64,000 nt of DNA from Leptospiraceae bacterium. Lineage in GTDB: Bacteria > Spirochaetota > Leptospiria > Leptospirales > Leptospiraceae. Shown one piece after another: positions 42,349 through 51,719 of this stretch; position 1 is the first letter of the stretch, and each line of letters starts with the position of its first letter. The notes beneath the pieces were generated by a model. It was not told where the DNA came from and made no database searches. It was given only the letters and a program-made list of their open reading frames with translations. The DNA lies in contig JACKPC010000001.1 of assembly GCA_024233835.1 (NCBI GenBank), positions 1,364,001-1,428,000 on the forward strand. Direction: 5' to 3'. The translations under genes were made by a program, and so were the position numbers.

Positions 42349-45141
42349 ATGTCGCAGGAACTTCCTAAAATTTTATATCTCGATGATGAAATTGAGAACC
42401 TCAGTAGTTTTAAAGCCCTCTTCCGTCCGTACTATGAAATTTATACCTGTGATGAGGTGGAAGAAGCCAGGGCAATTTTAAAGGAAGAGGAAATCCATAT
42501 TGTAGTTGCTGACCAGAAAATGCCCGATATCAGCGGAGTAGAATTTTTAGAAGAAGTTGCAAGGCAGTATCCCTTGTTACCCAGAATTTTATTAACCGGC
42601 TACAGCGATGTGGATGCCATTATCCAATCTATCAATCGGGGAGAAGTCTATCGATATATTACCAAACCCTATATTGCGAATGATTTTAAACTTACGCTGG
42701 ATTCTGCCTTTGAACTCTATTCTTTGAAAAAGAAAAATCAACTTTTATTAATAGAGCTGGAAGAAAAAAATCGTACCCTAGAAATGAAGCTGGAAATGCA
42801 AAAGCGAACAGAAGCTGAATTGCGCTTGAGTCAGGCCAGGCTTATGATAACTATTGAATCAACGGGGCAGGGGATCTGGGATTGGAATCGGAAATATAAT
42901 CGAGTTAATTTAAGTGAAAACTGGTTGAAGTTTTTGGAGTATTCCGAGATGGAAATTCAACCTTTGCATAATCAATGGAAGAAGTTTGTTGATTCGGAAG
43001 ATATAAAAAAACTAAAAAAAGAATTCTTTGTACATTTTCGGAATAAGACCTCTCGTTTCGAGGTTGAATTTCGACTGAGAAAAAAAGGCGGGGACTTAAT
43101 CTGGGTATATGCTGCCGGAAAAGTAATCGAGGAACATAGAGGAAAGCCTTTACATATTGTGGGCCATTTTATGGATATTACCCAGAAGAAAGAAGCAGAA
43201 TCCAAGCTTTTAGCTTTAAATGAAGTTCTGGAAGCTAGGGTGATGGAGAGAACGAGGGCTCTTGCTATAAAACAGGAAGAACTAAGGACAGTTAATAACA
43301 AATTGCTCTTGCATATAGAAAATACACCTCTGGCTTATATCGAAATTGATGAATACGGTCTTGTGAAGGCCTGGAATCCTTCTGCTGAGAGAATATTTGG
43401 ATATAAAAAGGAGGAAGTGCTCGGGAAGGATATTTTTTACTTTTTTAAACAGGTTCCGGAGCTTAGGAATTATCCTCAGGATGATTTATTAATTTATAAT
43501 GATAAGGATTCTATAAATACAACCAGTGTATCGCTACGAAAAGATGGTAAAAAGATTATCTGTGATTGGTATTCTACTACTTTATTCAATGATAAAAAAA
43601 ATATTATTGGTGTTGCAAGTCTTGTGCATGATGTAACCGAGAGATTGCTGGCCGAAAAGGAAACGGTTGAAACGAATCTCGCCCTGAAGAAAGCAAAAGA
43701 AGAAGCCGAGAAAGCGAATAAAGCCAAGAGTGAATTTTTAGCCAACATGAGCCATGAAATACGTACTCCTCTAAATGCAATTATTGGATTTACAGATTTA
43801 TTGGAAGATTTAGTAAAAGAAACCACACAAAAACACTATCTGAATTCTATTAAAACAAGTGGCAAGGCCCTTTTGGCTCTCATTAACGATATATTAGATT
43901 TATCAAAAATTGAAGCCGGTAAATTAGTATTATCTTATGAAATGGTAAACCCTTATTCTATTTTTGAAGAAATTAAAAATATCTTCTTTCATGCAATTAC
44001 CCGAAAAAAAATAGATTTCCTCTTATCTATTGAACCGGAAATGCCGGGTCTTATGCTGGATGAAATTCGCTTGAGGCAGGTCTTGATTAATCTTGTAGGG
44101 AATGCTGTCAAGTTTACCAGTGAAGGTTTTATAAAGTTAGAAGTAAAGTATAAGCCTATTTATGATATGGAAGGTTATATAGAGTTGTTTATATCCATAC
44201 AGGATACGGGAATCGGGATTTCTTTTGAGGAGCAAAAGCTGATTTTTGATGAGTTTCGGCAGAGTCAAAAAACCTTGAATCAACATGGTGGAACGGGTCT
44301 GGGTTTAACAATTAGTAATCGCCTGGTAAAGACTATGGGGGGAGAAATCATACTCAGCAGCAAAGAGAATGAAGGAAGTATTTTCACCATTCATCTTCCG
44401 AGGGTTCGTATCGGAGAGGTCTGGCAAAAAGAAGAGGAGAAATCGAATGAATTTATAAACTACAAGTTTAAGGGATCTAAAATATTACTGGTTGATGATA
44501 TAGAAAGTAACCGGAATTTGATTATAGGATATTTAAAACCTGAAAACTTAAAATTATACCAGGCAAAAAACGGAATAGAAGCCATTCAACAGTTTCATAA
44601 ACATAATCCGGATTTAATCCTTATGGATATTCGTATGCCCTTAATGGATGGGAATGAGGCAGCAAGGAAAATTCGTATGCACAGTAAGGATGTCTGTCTT
44701 ATTGCCCTTACAGCTTCGATTTTAAACGAAGAGGAAAATGAGCTATTTAATAAATATTTACGAAAACCGATTCGGAGGACGGAACTTTTATCGGAGTTAT
44801 TTAGCTTCTTGCCGCATCATATTGAAGAGGAAACGAAGGCGGAAACTCTTGAGAATCCGGATGAAAGAGATAATAAAGAAACCTGGAGAGAGTTACTTTT
44901 AATTTTAGAAAAGATTTTTGAAACTGAATTTTCGGGACTTAAGGAGAGAATGATTTTTGATGAGCTTATTAAGTTTGCCGATAAGATTCAATACTTTTCT
45001 GAAATTCATCACTGGCAGAGATTGAAGATATATGCAGAAAGAGTAAAATTTGAAGCCGAGCTTTTTGATATAAAAGCTTTAGAGAAATCTCTCGAATCTT
45101 TTTACGAGTATATTGAATACTTGAAAAAACAGTTGCTCTGA
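42349..45141 (+). CDS. Hybrid sensor histidine kinase with two receiver domains
   Basis: This 930-residue cytoplasmic protein has an N-terminal receiver (DDE near 12-14, phospho-acceptor Asp55 in VVADQKMPD) and two PAS domains with PAC segments (about 160-285 and 320-440). A HisKA dimerisation helix carries His469 in NMSHEIRTPLNAI. The ATPase domain has an N-box at NAVKFTS (585), DTGIGI (619) and GGTGLGLTI. A second receiver (Asp760 in LMDIRMPLMDG) and an unassigned helical tail, possibly Hpt-like, follow. There is no membrane segment, so it senses an internal or relayed signal. A receiver at the N-terminus suggests that it is itself the target of another kinase. No response regulator is adjacent. 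The short frame between 45142 and 45281 is non-coding. Confidence 0.93.
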   Translation: MSQELPKILYLDDEIENLSSFKALFRPYYEIYTCDEVEEARAILKEEEIHIVVADQKMPDISGVEFLEEVARQYPLLPRILLTGYSDVDAIIQSINRGEVYRYITKPYIANDFKLTLDSAFELYSLKKKNQLLLIELEEKNRTLEMKLEMQKRTEAELRLSQARLMITIESTGQGIWDWNRKYNRVNLSENWLKFLEYSEMEIQPLHNQWKKFVDSEDIKKLKKEFFVHFRNKTSRFEVEFRLRKKGGDLIWVYAAGKVIEEHRGKPLHIVGHFMDITQKKEAESKLLALNEVLEARVMERTRALAIKQEELRTVNNKLLLHIENTPLAYIEIDEYGLVKAWNPSAERIFGYKKEEVLGKDIFYFFKQVPELRNYPQDDLLIYNDKDSINTTSVSLRKDGKKIICDWYSTTLFNDKKNIIGVASLVHDVTERLLAEKETVETNLALKKAKEEAEKANKAKSEFLANMSHEIRTPLNAIIGFTDLLEDLVKETTQKHYLNSIKTSGKALLALINDILDLSKIEAGKLVLSYEMVNPYSIFEEIKNIFFHAITRKKIDFLLSIEPEMPGLMLDEIRLRQVLINLVGNAVKFTSEGFIKLEVKYKPIYDMEGYIELFISIQDTGIGISFEEQKLIFDEFRQSQKTLNQHGGTGLGLTISNRLVKTMGGEIILSSKENEGSIFTIHLPRVRIGEVWQKEEEKSNEFINYKFKGSKILLVDDIESNRNLIIGYLKPENLKLYQAKNGIEAIQQFHKHNPDLILMDIRMPLMDGNEAARKIRMHSKDVCLIALTASILNEEENELFNKYLRKPIRRTELLSELFSFLPHHIEEETKAETLENPDERDNKETWRELLLILEKIFETEFSGLKERMIFDELIKFADKIQYFSEIHHWQRLKIYAERVKFEAELFDIKALEKSLESFYEYIEYLKKQLL

Positions 45142-45152
45142 ATGGAAGCCTG

Positions 45153-45281
45153 TCGTGTCAGAACCGGGTGTAGTGAAAAATCTCGGTTCTTGAAGATGAT
45201 AAATCGCAGTTTCTAAGAATATTAATTGACACGAAAAAAAGAAACAGAAATCCTCCTATTAGTCAGTTTCAGGGGGAATTA
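45153..45281 (+). promoter_or_regulatory. Leader of the nuo operon with -35-like element and inverted repeat
   Basis: TTGACA at 45226-45231 is a consensus -35, but no good -10 stands 16-18 bp downstream. The 8-bp TCGTGTCA at 45153-45160 is the exact inverted match of TGACACGA at 45227-45234, which covers the -35 and could form an operator pair. AGAACCG/CGGTTCT (45160-45190) could form the terminator hairpin of the kinase gene. The nuoA ribosome site is AGGGGGA, 6 bp before its ATG. Confidence 0.4.
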
Positions 45282-45659
45282 ATGGGATTAGCTCCGGAAG
45301 GCCTTGGTCCGCTTCTCGTTCAGCTTATTTTTGGTATAGGATTTTCTGTTGTAATTTTAGGTTTAGCCCTTCTTATCAGCCCAAAAAAACGTAGTAAGCC
45401 GCATGATACCTTTGAGTGTGGTGTTACCTACTACGGGGATGCGAGAGGACTTTTTAATATAAAATTCTATCTGGTTGCCGTTCTTTTCATTCTATTTGAC
45501 ATTGAAGCTGTATTTCTTTATCCCTGGGCTGTCAATTTACGGAAATTTAAAGAGGCGGGACTCGGCAACTTTGTCATGCTCGAAATGTTTCTATTCATCT
45601 TTATACTTGTCGTAGGCTTATATTATATTTGGAAGAAAGGAGCTCTGGAATGGGATTAG
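45282..45659 (+). CDS. nuoA: NADH-quinone oxidoreductase subunit A
   Basis: This 125-residue membrane subunit of complex I has three transmembrane helices. The conserved loop HDTFECGVTYYGDARG lies after the first helix and FDIEAVFLYPWAV in the second. It sits near the quinone site at the junction of the peripheral and membrane arms. It is the first gene of a twelve-gene operon; its end overlaps the start of nuoB (10 bp). Confidence 0.97.
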   Translation: MGLAPEGLGPLLVQLIFGIGFSVVILGLALLISPKKRSKPHDTFECGVTYYGDARGLFNIKFYLVAVLFILFDIEAVFLYPWAVNLRKFKEAGLGNFVMLEMFLFIFILVVGLYYIWKKGALEWD

Positions 45660-46210
45660 CTGAAGTTCTAAAAAACCCCGGTCAGGCCCTCGGCGACTTT
45701 GCACAGGTTGCCAATCTCGAGACTTTTATCAACTGGGGGAAAAGTTATTCTCTCTGGCCCTATCCGTTTGCAACTGCCTGTTGTGGAATTGAGTTTATGG
45801 GAGCTGCCTGTTCGGATAATGATATTGCGAGGTTTGGTGCGGAGAGACCTTCTTTTTCTCCGAGACAGGCAGATATGATACTCGTTCTCGGAACGATTAC
45901 CTACAAAATGGCACCGGTACTCCGACAGATCTACGACCAGCTTTCCGAGCCGAAATACGTTATCAGTGTAGGAGCCTGTGCTTCTTCCGGTGGTATGTTT
46001 GATACCTACGGAGTGGTTCAGGGGATTGACAGGTTTTTACCTGTAGACCTTTATATTCCCGGTTGTCCGCCCAGACCCGAAGCCATCCTTGATGCTCTTG
46101 TAAAACTTCAACAAAAAGTAAAAACTCAGGGCCTTGAAGAAAGGCGTAAAGAAGTAATGCAGAAAATTCAGGAAATCAACGAAAGAAACAGGCCCCAGAT
46201 CGTAAAATGA
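45650..46210 (+). CDS. nuoB: NADH-quinone oxidoreductase subunit B (cluster N2)
   Basis: This 186-residue subunit binds the terminal [4Fe-4S] cluster N2, which reduces quinone. Ligands seen: Cys44-Cys45 in TACCGIEFMG, Cys110 in GACASSGG and Cys139 in PGCPPRPE. The ATG at 45650 is chosen because AAGGAG lies 8 bases upstream; a TTG further upstream would extend it into nuoA. The stop overlaps the start of nuoC as ATGA. Confidence 0.97.
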   Translation: MGLAEVLKNPGQALGDFAQVANLETFINWGKSYSLWPYPFATACCGIEFMGAACSDNDIARFGAERPSFSPRQADMILVLGTITYKMAPVLRQIYDQLSEPKYVISVGACASSGGMFDTYGVVQGIDRFLPVDLYIPGCPPRPEAILDALVKLQQKVKTQGLEERRKEVMQKIQEINERNRPQIVK

Positions 46211-46713
46211 AAGAAAAAATACAGTCTTTATTAAAAAGCAAATTTTCAAGTTCTATCTATAGGGAAGAAGAAGTAAAATCTAATATCCCGGTCTTTTTTA
46301 TAAAACCGGAGGGAATTCGGGAAGTTGTGAAAGCACTGAAAGAAGACCTGCAATTTACTTTTTTAAACGACCTCACCGCCATAGACTGGCTCGGAAAAAA
46401 GGAGCCTCGCTTTGAAGTATGTTACCTCCTTCGTTCTCCTTCCAATAAACATGCAAGAGTGATGTTAAAAGTTCCGGTAGAAGAAGGAGATTCAGTTCCG
46501 AGTATCACTTCCATCTTTAAAGGTGCTAACTGGCCGGAAAGGGAGGTCTATGACCTGATGGGAATCGAGTTTTCCGAGCATCCTTACATGGAAAGGCTAA
46601 TTTTGCCGGATAACTTTCAGGGTCATCCCCTGCGAAAAGACTACCCACTCGAAGGTTTTGGCCAGGATTATTTAATTTCCGATCTTTTACAGATTCACCA
46701 GGAGGAAATATAA
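46207..46713 (+). CDS. nuoC: NADH-quinone oxidoreductase subunit C
   Basis: This 168-residue peripheral-arm subunit has the family signature WPEREVYDLMGIEF, followed by HPYMERLILPDNFQGHPLRK and DYPL. It supports NuoD at the quinone site. It is a separate gene, not fused to nuoD as in E. coli. The ATGA overlap with nuoB shows coupling; nuoD starts 4 bp after it. Confidence 0.96.
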   Translation: MKEKIQSLLKSKFSSSIYREEEVKSNIPVFFIKPEGIREVVKALKEDLQFTFLNDLTAIDWLGKKEPRFEVCYLLRSPSNKHARVMLKVPVEEGDSVPSITSIFKGANWPEREVYDLMGIEFSEHPYMERLILPDNFQGHPLRKDYPLEGFGQDYLISDLLQIHQEEI

Positions 46714-46717
46714 GCGT

Positions 46718-47938
46718 ATGGCAATGTATGAAAAAACAGCGGAACGGTTTAAGGGAAAGTTTCAAAACCTCCCGGAAGGCCACATGCTTATCAACCTCGG
46801 CCCTTCTCATCCCGCAACCCACGGAATTTTACAGAATGTTATTCAACTCGATGGAGAGCGGATCGTAGAAGCAGAAGCGATTATCGGTTATGTTCACCGC
46901 TGCTTTGAAAAGTTGGGTGAACGTTATGACTACAACCAGTTTTTAGTCTGTACGGATAGGATGAACTACGTTTCTACCCCGATGAACAATATCGGCTGGA
47001 TCCTTGCCGTAGAAAAAATGCTACAAATTCAGGTGCCCGATAAAGTAACTTATGTTCGTATGATTATTTCCGAACTTTCTCGGATTATGGATCATATTAT
47101 TTGCACTACGATTCTCGGGGTGGATTTAGGTGCTTTTTCCGGAATGCTGTATTTATTTCATCACCGCGAAAATATTTACCAGATCCTCGAAAAGCTTACA
47201 GGCGCAAGGCTTACAACTACCTTTTGTCGGGTTGGTGGGATGGAAAGAGACCTGTATCCTGAATTTGAAAAGGAAGTAAAACTGGTTATCAAGGGTCTTA
47301 CTCCTGCAATTGATGAGTTTGTTAACCTTTTGATTAATAACCGTATTTTTAATGAAAGAACTGCCGGTATCGGTGGAATTTCAGCGGAAGACGCAGTAGC
47401 CTACGGTTACAGCGGTCCGAATCTGAGAGCTGCCGGGGTAGACTGGGATGTTCGTAAAGATGAACCTTATATGTTCTACGATAAGGTCGACTTCGATGTA
47501 GCTGTTGGAGAAGATGGCTCGGCTCTGCACAGAACTCTGGTTCGAATCGAGGAAATGCGCCAGTCTATCCGTATTATTGAGCAATTAATCGATAATATTC
47601 CTTCCGGTCCTTTTCATGCAGACATTCCGACTGTTTTTCTCCCGGAAAAGCAAAAGGTTTACAGCAGCATGGAAGAGCTTATCTATCACTTCAAAATCAT
47701 CATGCACGGAATCAGTGTTCCGCCGGGTGAATACTACATGGCAACCGAAGCTGCGAACGGGGAACTGGGTTTTTATATTGTATCAGAAGGAGAAAAATCT
47801 CCTTACCGGGTGCATGTGAGAAGACCCTGTTTCTGGTATTACCAGTCTTTTCCTGAGCTGGTCAAGGGAGGCCTGATTGCCGATTCCATTGCCACCATGA
47901 GTTCTTTAAATGTTATCGCCGGGGAGTTAGACTGTTAA
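46718..47938 (+). CDS. nuoD: NADH-quinone oxidoreductase subunit D
   Basis: This 406-residue '49-kDa' subunit forms the quinone cavity with NuoB. It has NLGPSHPATHG near its start, IGYVHRCFEKLGE, DRMNYVS, GGMERDLYPE, and the C-terminal GELDC. The conserved His of SHPATH is present. It has no metal site, as in other complex I members. GGAGG precedes the ATG by 12 bases; nuoE begins 2 bp after the stop. Confidence 0.97.
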   Translation: MAMYEKTAERFKGKFQNLPEGHMLINLGPSHPATHGILQNVIQLDGERIVEAEAIIGYVHRCFEKLGERYDYNQFLVCTDRMNYVSTPMNNIGWILAVEKMLQIQVPDKVTYVRMIISELSRIMDHIICTTILGVDLGAFSGMLYLFHHRENIYQILEKLTGARLTTTFCRVGGMERDLYPEFEKEVKLVIKGLTPAIDEFVNLLINNRIFNERTAGIGGISAEDAVAYGYSGPNLRAAGVDWDVRKDEPYMFYDKVDFDVAVGEDGSALHRTLVRIEEMRQSIRIIEQLIDNIPSGPFHADIPTVFLPEKQKVYSSMEELIYHFKIIMHGISVPPGEYYMATEAANGELGFYIVSEGEKSPYRVHVRRPCFWYYQSFPELVKGGLIADSIATMSSLNVIAGELDC

Positions 47939-47939
47939 A

Positions 47940-48419
47940 ATGGCATATCAATTCACACAAGAATCAGAAAAGAGATTTACAAAGCTTCTGGAAATGTTTC
48001 CCGATAAACGCTCCATGATACTTCCGGCCCTTTACCTCGTGCAAAGAGAGAAAGGATTTGTAGATAAAGAAAGTATGCAATATATCGCGGATAGGATAGG
48101 GGCACCTATTTCTCTGGCGAATGTTTACGGTGTAGCTACGTTTTATACAATGTATAATAAAAAACCCGTAGGCAAGTTTCATATCCAGATCTGTTCCAAT
48201 ATTTCCTGCTATGTCATGGGTTCGGACAAAGTAACCGACCATGTCTGCAAGAAATTAGGAATCAAAGAAGGAGAAACTACGGCAGACAAGAAATTTACTG
48301 TTAGCGAAGTGCAGTGCCTCGGAGCCTGCGGTTACGGTCCTATGATGCAAATTAATGATACGTATTACGAACACCTGAACCTTGAAGAAGTGGACAGGAT
48401 TCTGGATTCTCTGGAGTAA
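47940..48419 (+). CDS. nuoE: NADH-quinone oxidoreductase subunit E (2Fe-2S)
   Basis: This 159-residue thioredoxin-fold subunit binds the [2Fe-2S] cluster N1a near the flavin. Four ligands can be seen: C-x4-C in ICSNISCYVMG and C-x3-C in QCLGACGYGP. It pairs with NuoF. It starts 2 bp after the nuoD stop and is followed 4 bp later by nuoF. Confidence 0.96.
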   Translation: MAYQFTQESEKRFTKLLEMFPDKRSMILPALYLVQREKGFVDKESMQYIADRIGAPISLANVYGVATFYTMYNKKPVGKFHIQICSNISCYVMGSDKVTDHVCKKLGIKEGETTADKKFTVSEVQCLGACGYGPMMQINDTYYEHLNLEEVDRILDSLE

Positions 48420-48422
48420 AGA

Positions 48423-49679
48423 ATGGCGGAATTGAAATTATTAACCAAACACCTTGGAGAAGAAGGCTGCGGAACTTTAAAACACTACCAATCGGTAGGA
48501 GGTTTCACCGCTCAAAAAAAAGCTCTTTCCATGAAAGGTGCAGAACTCATTGATGAAGTAAAAAAATCCGGATTGAGAGGAAGGGGAGGTGCGGGTTTTC
48601 CTACCGGCATGAAGTGGTCTTTTATTCCTCAGACTGATAAGCCGAAGTATCTTCTCTGCAATGCAGATGAGGGAGAGCCGGGCACTTTCAAAGACAGGGT
48701 TCTTCTGGAGCAATTACCCCACCAGATTATTGAAGGAATGGTAATTGCAGCTAAAGCCATTGATTCCCATACAGGTTTTATCTATATTCGCGGTGAATAC
48801 AAAAAAAGTTATGATATACTCCAGGCAGCCATAGACGAGTGTTACAAAGCCGGACTTCTCGGAAAAAACATTATGGGTTCCGGTTTTGATTTCGAACTCG
48901 GTCTTTATGCCGGTGCCGGTGCCTATATCTGCGGAGAGGAAACCGCTCTTATCAATTCTCTCGAAGGAAGGAGAGGTCATCCCCGTTTAAAACCGCCTTT
49001 CCCGGCTGTAGCAGGGCTTTATAATTGCCCTACCGTTGTAAACAACGTAGAAACTTTCAGTGCGGTTCCGCATATTATCAATAATGGTGGAGAATGGTAT
49101 GCTAAGATGGGAACACCCAAGTCTACCGGAACCCGTCTTTTCAGTGTATCGGGACCTTTGAAGAAACCCGGTGTGTATGAAATCGAACTCGGCACACCTC
49201 TCATGGAACTTATTAATAACCTCTGCGGAGGAATGGCAGAAGGACATGAGCTGAAAGCTATTATTCCGGGTGGTTCTTCTGTACCTATTTTAACCGCAGA
49301 AGAATGTAAAACTGCCAATATGGATTTCGAATCCATGATGGAACATAAAACCATGCTCGGAAGTGGTGCGGTAATCGTGCTTTCTGATAAAACGAACCTG
49401 GTAGAAACCACTTATCGCTTGGCCAGTTTTTATGCGCATGAATCCTGCGGACAGTGCACTCCCTGTCGGGAAGGAACGCACTGGATCAAAGACCTTCTTC
49501 ACAAAATTCGGGATGGTCTGGGTAGTAAGAAAGACCTTGAGCTCATCCTATCACTTACTGTGAATATGGAAGGAGGAACTACCATTTGTCCGCTGGCAGA
49601 TGCCTGCGTGGGTGCAGTCAGGCCTACTATAGAAAAATTCAGGCCGGAATTTGAGAAGAGGCTTCAGCCGACATCATAG
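48423..49679 (+). CDS. nuoF: NADH-quinone oxidoreductase subunit F (NADH/FMN site)
   Basis: This 418-residue subunit oxidises NADH. The FMN/NADH-binding glycine motif is GLRGRGGAGFPTGMKW, with NADEGEPGTFKDR and AYICGEETALINSLEG. The [4Fe-4S] N3 ligands are the three Cys of ESCGQCTPCREG and a fourth in TTICPLADAC. The length is usual. In most operons nuoG follows; here the next gene, 25 bp on, is nuoH. Confidence 0.97.
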   Translation: MAELKLLTKHLGEEGCGTLKHYQSVGGFTAQKKALSMKGAELIDEVKKSGLRGRGGAGFPTGMKWSFIPQTDKPKYLLCNADEGEPGTFKDRVLLEQLPHQIIEGMVIAAKAIDSHTGFIYIRGEYKKSYDILQAAIDECYKAGLLGKNIMGSGFDFELGLYAGAGAYICGEETALINSLEGRRGHPRLKPPFPAVAGLYNCPTVVNNVETFSAVPHIINNGGEWYAKMGTPKSTGTRLFSVSGPLKKPGVYEIELGTPLMELINNLCGGMAEGHELKAIIPGGSSVPILTAEECKTANMDFESMMEHKTMLGSGAVIVLSDKTNLVETTYRLASFYAHESCGQCTPCREGTHWIKDLLHKIRDGLGSKKDLELILSLTVNMEGGTTICPLADACVGAVRPTIEKFRPEFEKRLQPTS

Positions 49680-49703
49680 AAAGGGATATTCGAAGGATTA
49701 TTT

Positions 49704-50774
49704 ATGGATTTAAGCCTGCTTTTAGTCTGGATTGTAAAGACAGTCCTGTTTTTTGTAATTATCATCACGGGTTGTGCCTACTATACCCTCGCCGAAAGAA
49801 AGGTCGCCGGTTTTATTCAAAGAAGGCCGGGACCAAACCGGGCGGGTCCATTCGGTATTTTTCAGCCCTTAGCGGATGGAGTGAAATTTCTTACTAAAGA
49901 AGAAGTTTTTCCCATTCATGTAAATAAAATTACCTACCTGATAGCTCCGGCGATTTCAGCTACCTGTGCGATTATGGCCTGGTCGATTGTTCCTCTCGGA
50001 GGAACGATTCCTTTACCGGAAGGTCTGGCGAAAATACTGGGCTTTAACCAGCTCCAGCTTATGGTAGCCAATCCCAACACCGGGATTCTGGTTTTATTTG
50101 CGATTTCTTCTTTAGCTGTTTATGGAGTCATTCTTGCCGGCTGGTCGAGCAATAACAAATACTCCCTTTTGGGTGGAATTCGTTCTACAGCCCAAATGAT
50201 TAGCTACGAACTTCCTCTCGGCCTTTCCGTAGTAGCCGTAGTACTATTAGCGGGTTCTTTAAGGCTTACCGAGATAAATGAAGCCCAGAAAGGTCTCTGG
50301 TTCATATTTACCTTGCCCGGTTTTATTGCCTTTTTAACCTTTACAGTTGCCATGTTTGCCGAAACCAACCGTCTTCCCTTCGACCTTGCCGAAGCAGAAT
50401 CGGAACTGGTTGTAGGATTCCATACGGAATACGGGGCTTTTAAATTTGCTCTCTTTTTCATAGCGGAATATATGAACATGATCACCATGAGCTGTGTGGT
50501 GAGTCTGCTCTTCTTCGGTGGTTATAATGTTCCTTTCGGACTTTTTGCTAATAGTCCATTTGTTCATGTGGCAGGACTTCTCTTCTTCACCGTAAAAGTC
50601 CTCTTTTTTGCTTTTCTCTTTATGTGGGTACGCTGGACGCTTCCGAGGTTTCGTTATGATCAACTCATGCAACTGGGCTGGAAAAAACTGATTCCCTGGT
50701 GCCTTTTTAATATAGTATTAGCTGCCACTTATGTAGTTTACTGGGGGGATTCCTGGAAAGGGATTTTTAACTAA
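49704..50774 (+). CDS. nuoH: NADH-quinone oxidoreductase subunit H
   Basis: This 356-residue membrane subunit has eight hydrophobic helices. Family loops are AERKVAGFIQRRPGPNR and the charged quinone-channel loop FAETNRLPFDLAEAESELVV. Together with NuoB/D it forms the quinone entry. AAGGAT precedes the ATG. It is followed 3 bp later by nuoJ, where nuoI would be expected. Confidence 0.97.
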   Translation: MDLSLLLVWIVKTVLFFVIIITGCAYYTLAERKVAGFIQRRPGPNRAGPFGIFQPLADGVKFLTKEEVFPIHVNKITYLIAPAISATCAIMAWSIVPLGGTIPLPEGLAKILGFNQLQLMVANPNTGILVLFAISSLAVYGVILAGWSSNNKYSLLGGIRSTAQMISYELPLGLSVVAVVLLAGSLRLTEINEAQKGLWFIFTLPGFIAFLTFTVAMFAETNRLPFDLAEAESELVVGFHTEYGAFKFALFFIAEYMNMITMSCVVSLLFFGGYNVPFGLFANSPFVHVAGLLFFTVKVLFFAFLFMWVRWTLPRFRYDQLMQLGWKKLIPWCLFNIVLAATYVVYWGDSWKGIFN

Positions 50775-50777
50775 GAA

Positions 50778-51383
50778 ATGATAGAAATTACACAACCACA
50801 GCAAGTCCTGTTTTTTCTTTTCGGAGGTCTGACCATAGCTTCGGCTCTTTTTGTGATTCTTCACAAAAACCCGGTGATTTCAGCGGTCTTCCTTGTATTG
50901 TCCTTCTTTTCACTTGCGGGCCTTTACGGGGTGATGAATGCCGTTTTCATTGCAACCATGCAGGTTGTAGTGTATGCGGGAGCCATTATGGTTCTGGTCA
51001 TCTTTGTTTTGATGTTACTCAGTTTGCGGGAAGAAACCCTGAAAGACATCTGGGATAAACCGGTAAAAAAGACTATCATTATGGCCGTTGTCGCTTTTTA
51101 TTCCTTCCTTTTGATTTCGGTGCTACTTTCAAGGGGAAGTCATTCTTCGGAGGTCGTTCAGATTCCTAAGAGCAGCCATTTTATTTCGGATTCGATCCAT
51201 TACGAATATAAAGTAAAAGCAGAAAAGGAAGTCAGCCTCAAAGGAAACACAGCTTCGGTAGGAGCTTCTACCTTTTTGGATTATTTACTTCCGTTTGAGC
51301 TTATTTCCATATTACTACTTGCCGCTGTTGTCGGAGCGGTAATCATAGCAAAAAAAGAACCGACACAAAAAGAAAACAGTTAG
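50778..51383 (+). CDS. nuoJ: NADH-quinone oxidoreductase subunit J
   Basis: This 201-residue membrane subunit has five hydrophobic helices. The conserved segment VVVYAGAIMVLVIFVLMLL forms the third (the pi-bulge helix in solved complexes). A hydrophilic loop of about 60 residues precedes the last helix. It takes part in coupling quinone reduction to the proton path. The stop is 11 bp before nuoK. Confidence 0.95.
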   Translation: MIEITQPQQVLFFLFGGLTIASALFVILHKNPVISAVFLVLSFFSLAGLYGVMNAVFIATMQVVVYAGAIMVLVIFVLMLLSLREETLKDIWDKPVKKTIIMAVVAFYSFLLISVLLSRGSHSSEVVQIPKSSHFISDSIHYEYKVKAEKEVSLKGNTASVGASTFLDYLLPFELISILLLAAVVGAVIIAKKEPTQKENS

Positions 51384-51394
51384 GGGAGTTCAGA

Positions 51395-51715
51395 TTGCAG
51401 ACACTTATTTCCGGTGTACCGGTGAATTTTTACCTTGCGATTGCCGGTATTCTTTTCTCTATCGGGGTACTCGGTGTATTAATCAGGCGGAATGCCGTTG
51501 TAATTTTTATGGCGGTAGAACTCATGTTGAACTCCGTAAACCTCGTTTTCATTACCTTTGCCAAGGCACTGTCCTCTATCAATGGTGAAGTAATCGTATT
51601 CTTTGTAATGGCGATTGCAGCAGCTGAAGCAGGAGTGGGTCTGGCCATTGTCATTGCCATATACCGGCAGAAAAAGACATCCAATGTGGATGAGATTAAT
51701 CTCTTAAAGTGGTAA
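51395..51715 (+). CDS. nuoK: NADH-quinone oxidoreductase subunit K (TTG start)
   Basis: This 106-residue, three-helix membrane subunit is related to MrpC. Its two family Glu residues lie in membrane helices (VELMLNSVNL and AAAEAGVGLAIVIAIYR). The start is TTG at 51395 with GGGGAG 6 bases upstream; no ATG lies close enough. It is part of the proton-path core beside NuoJ. Confidence 0.95.
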   Translation: MQTLISGVPVNFYLAIAGILFSIGVLGVLIRRNAVVIFMAVELMLNSVNLVFITFAKALSSINGEVIVFFVMAIAAAEAGVGLAIVIAIYRQKKTSNVDEINLLKW

Positions 51716-51719
51716 ACCT

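Noticed and set aside
43494..43826. Minus-strand frame of 110 codons inside the hybrid kinase gene
   Set aside because: Shadow of the PAS/HisKA coding region without start signals; same for the neighbouring frame at 42972-43301.
45142..45281. Possible tRNA or small RNA from hairpins in the gap before nuoA
   Set aside because: The pairings are short and do not form a cloverleaf or a conserved acceptor end; they fit a terminator and promoter region better. No tRNA or rRNA was recognised in the window.
45629..45649. TTG start for nuoB
   Set aside because: It would extend nuoB into nuoA by seven residues; ATG 45650 has AAGGAG and matches the usual NuoB start.
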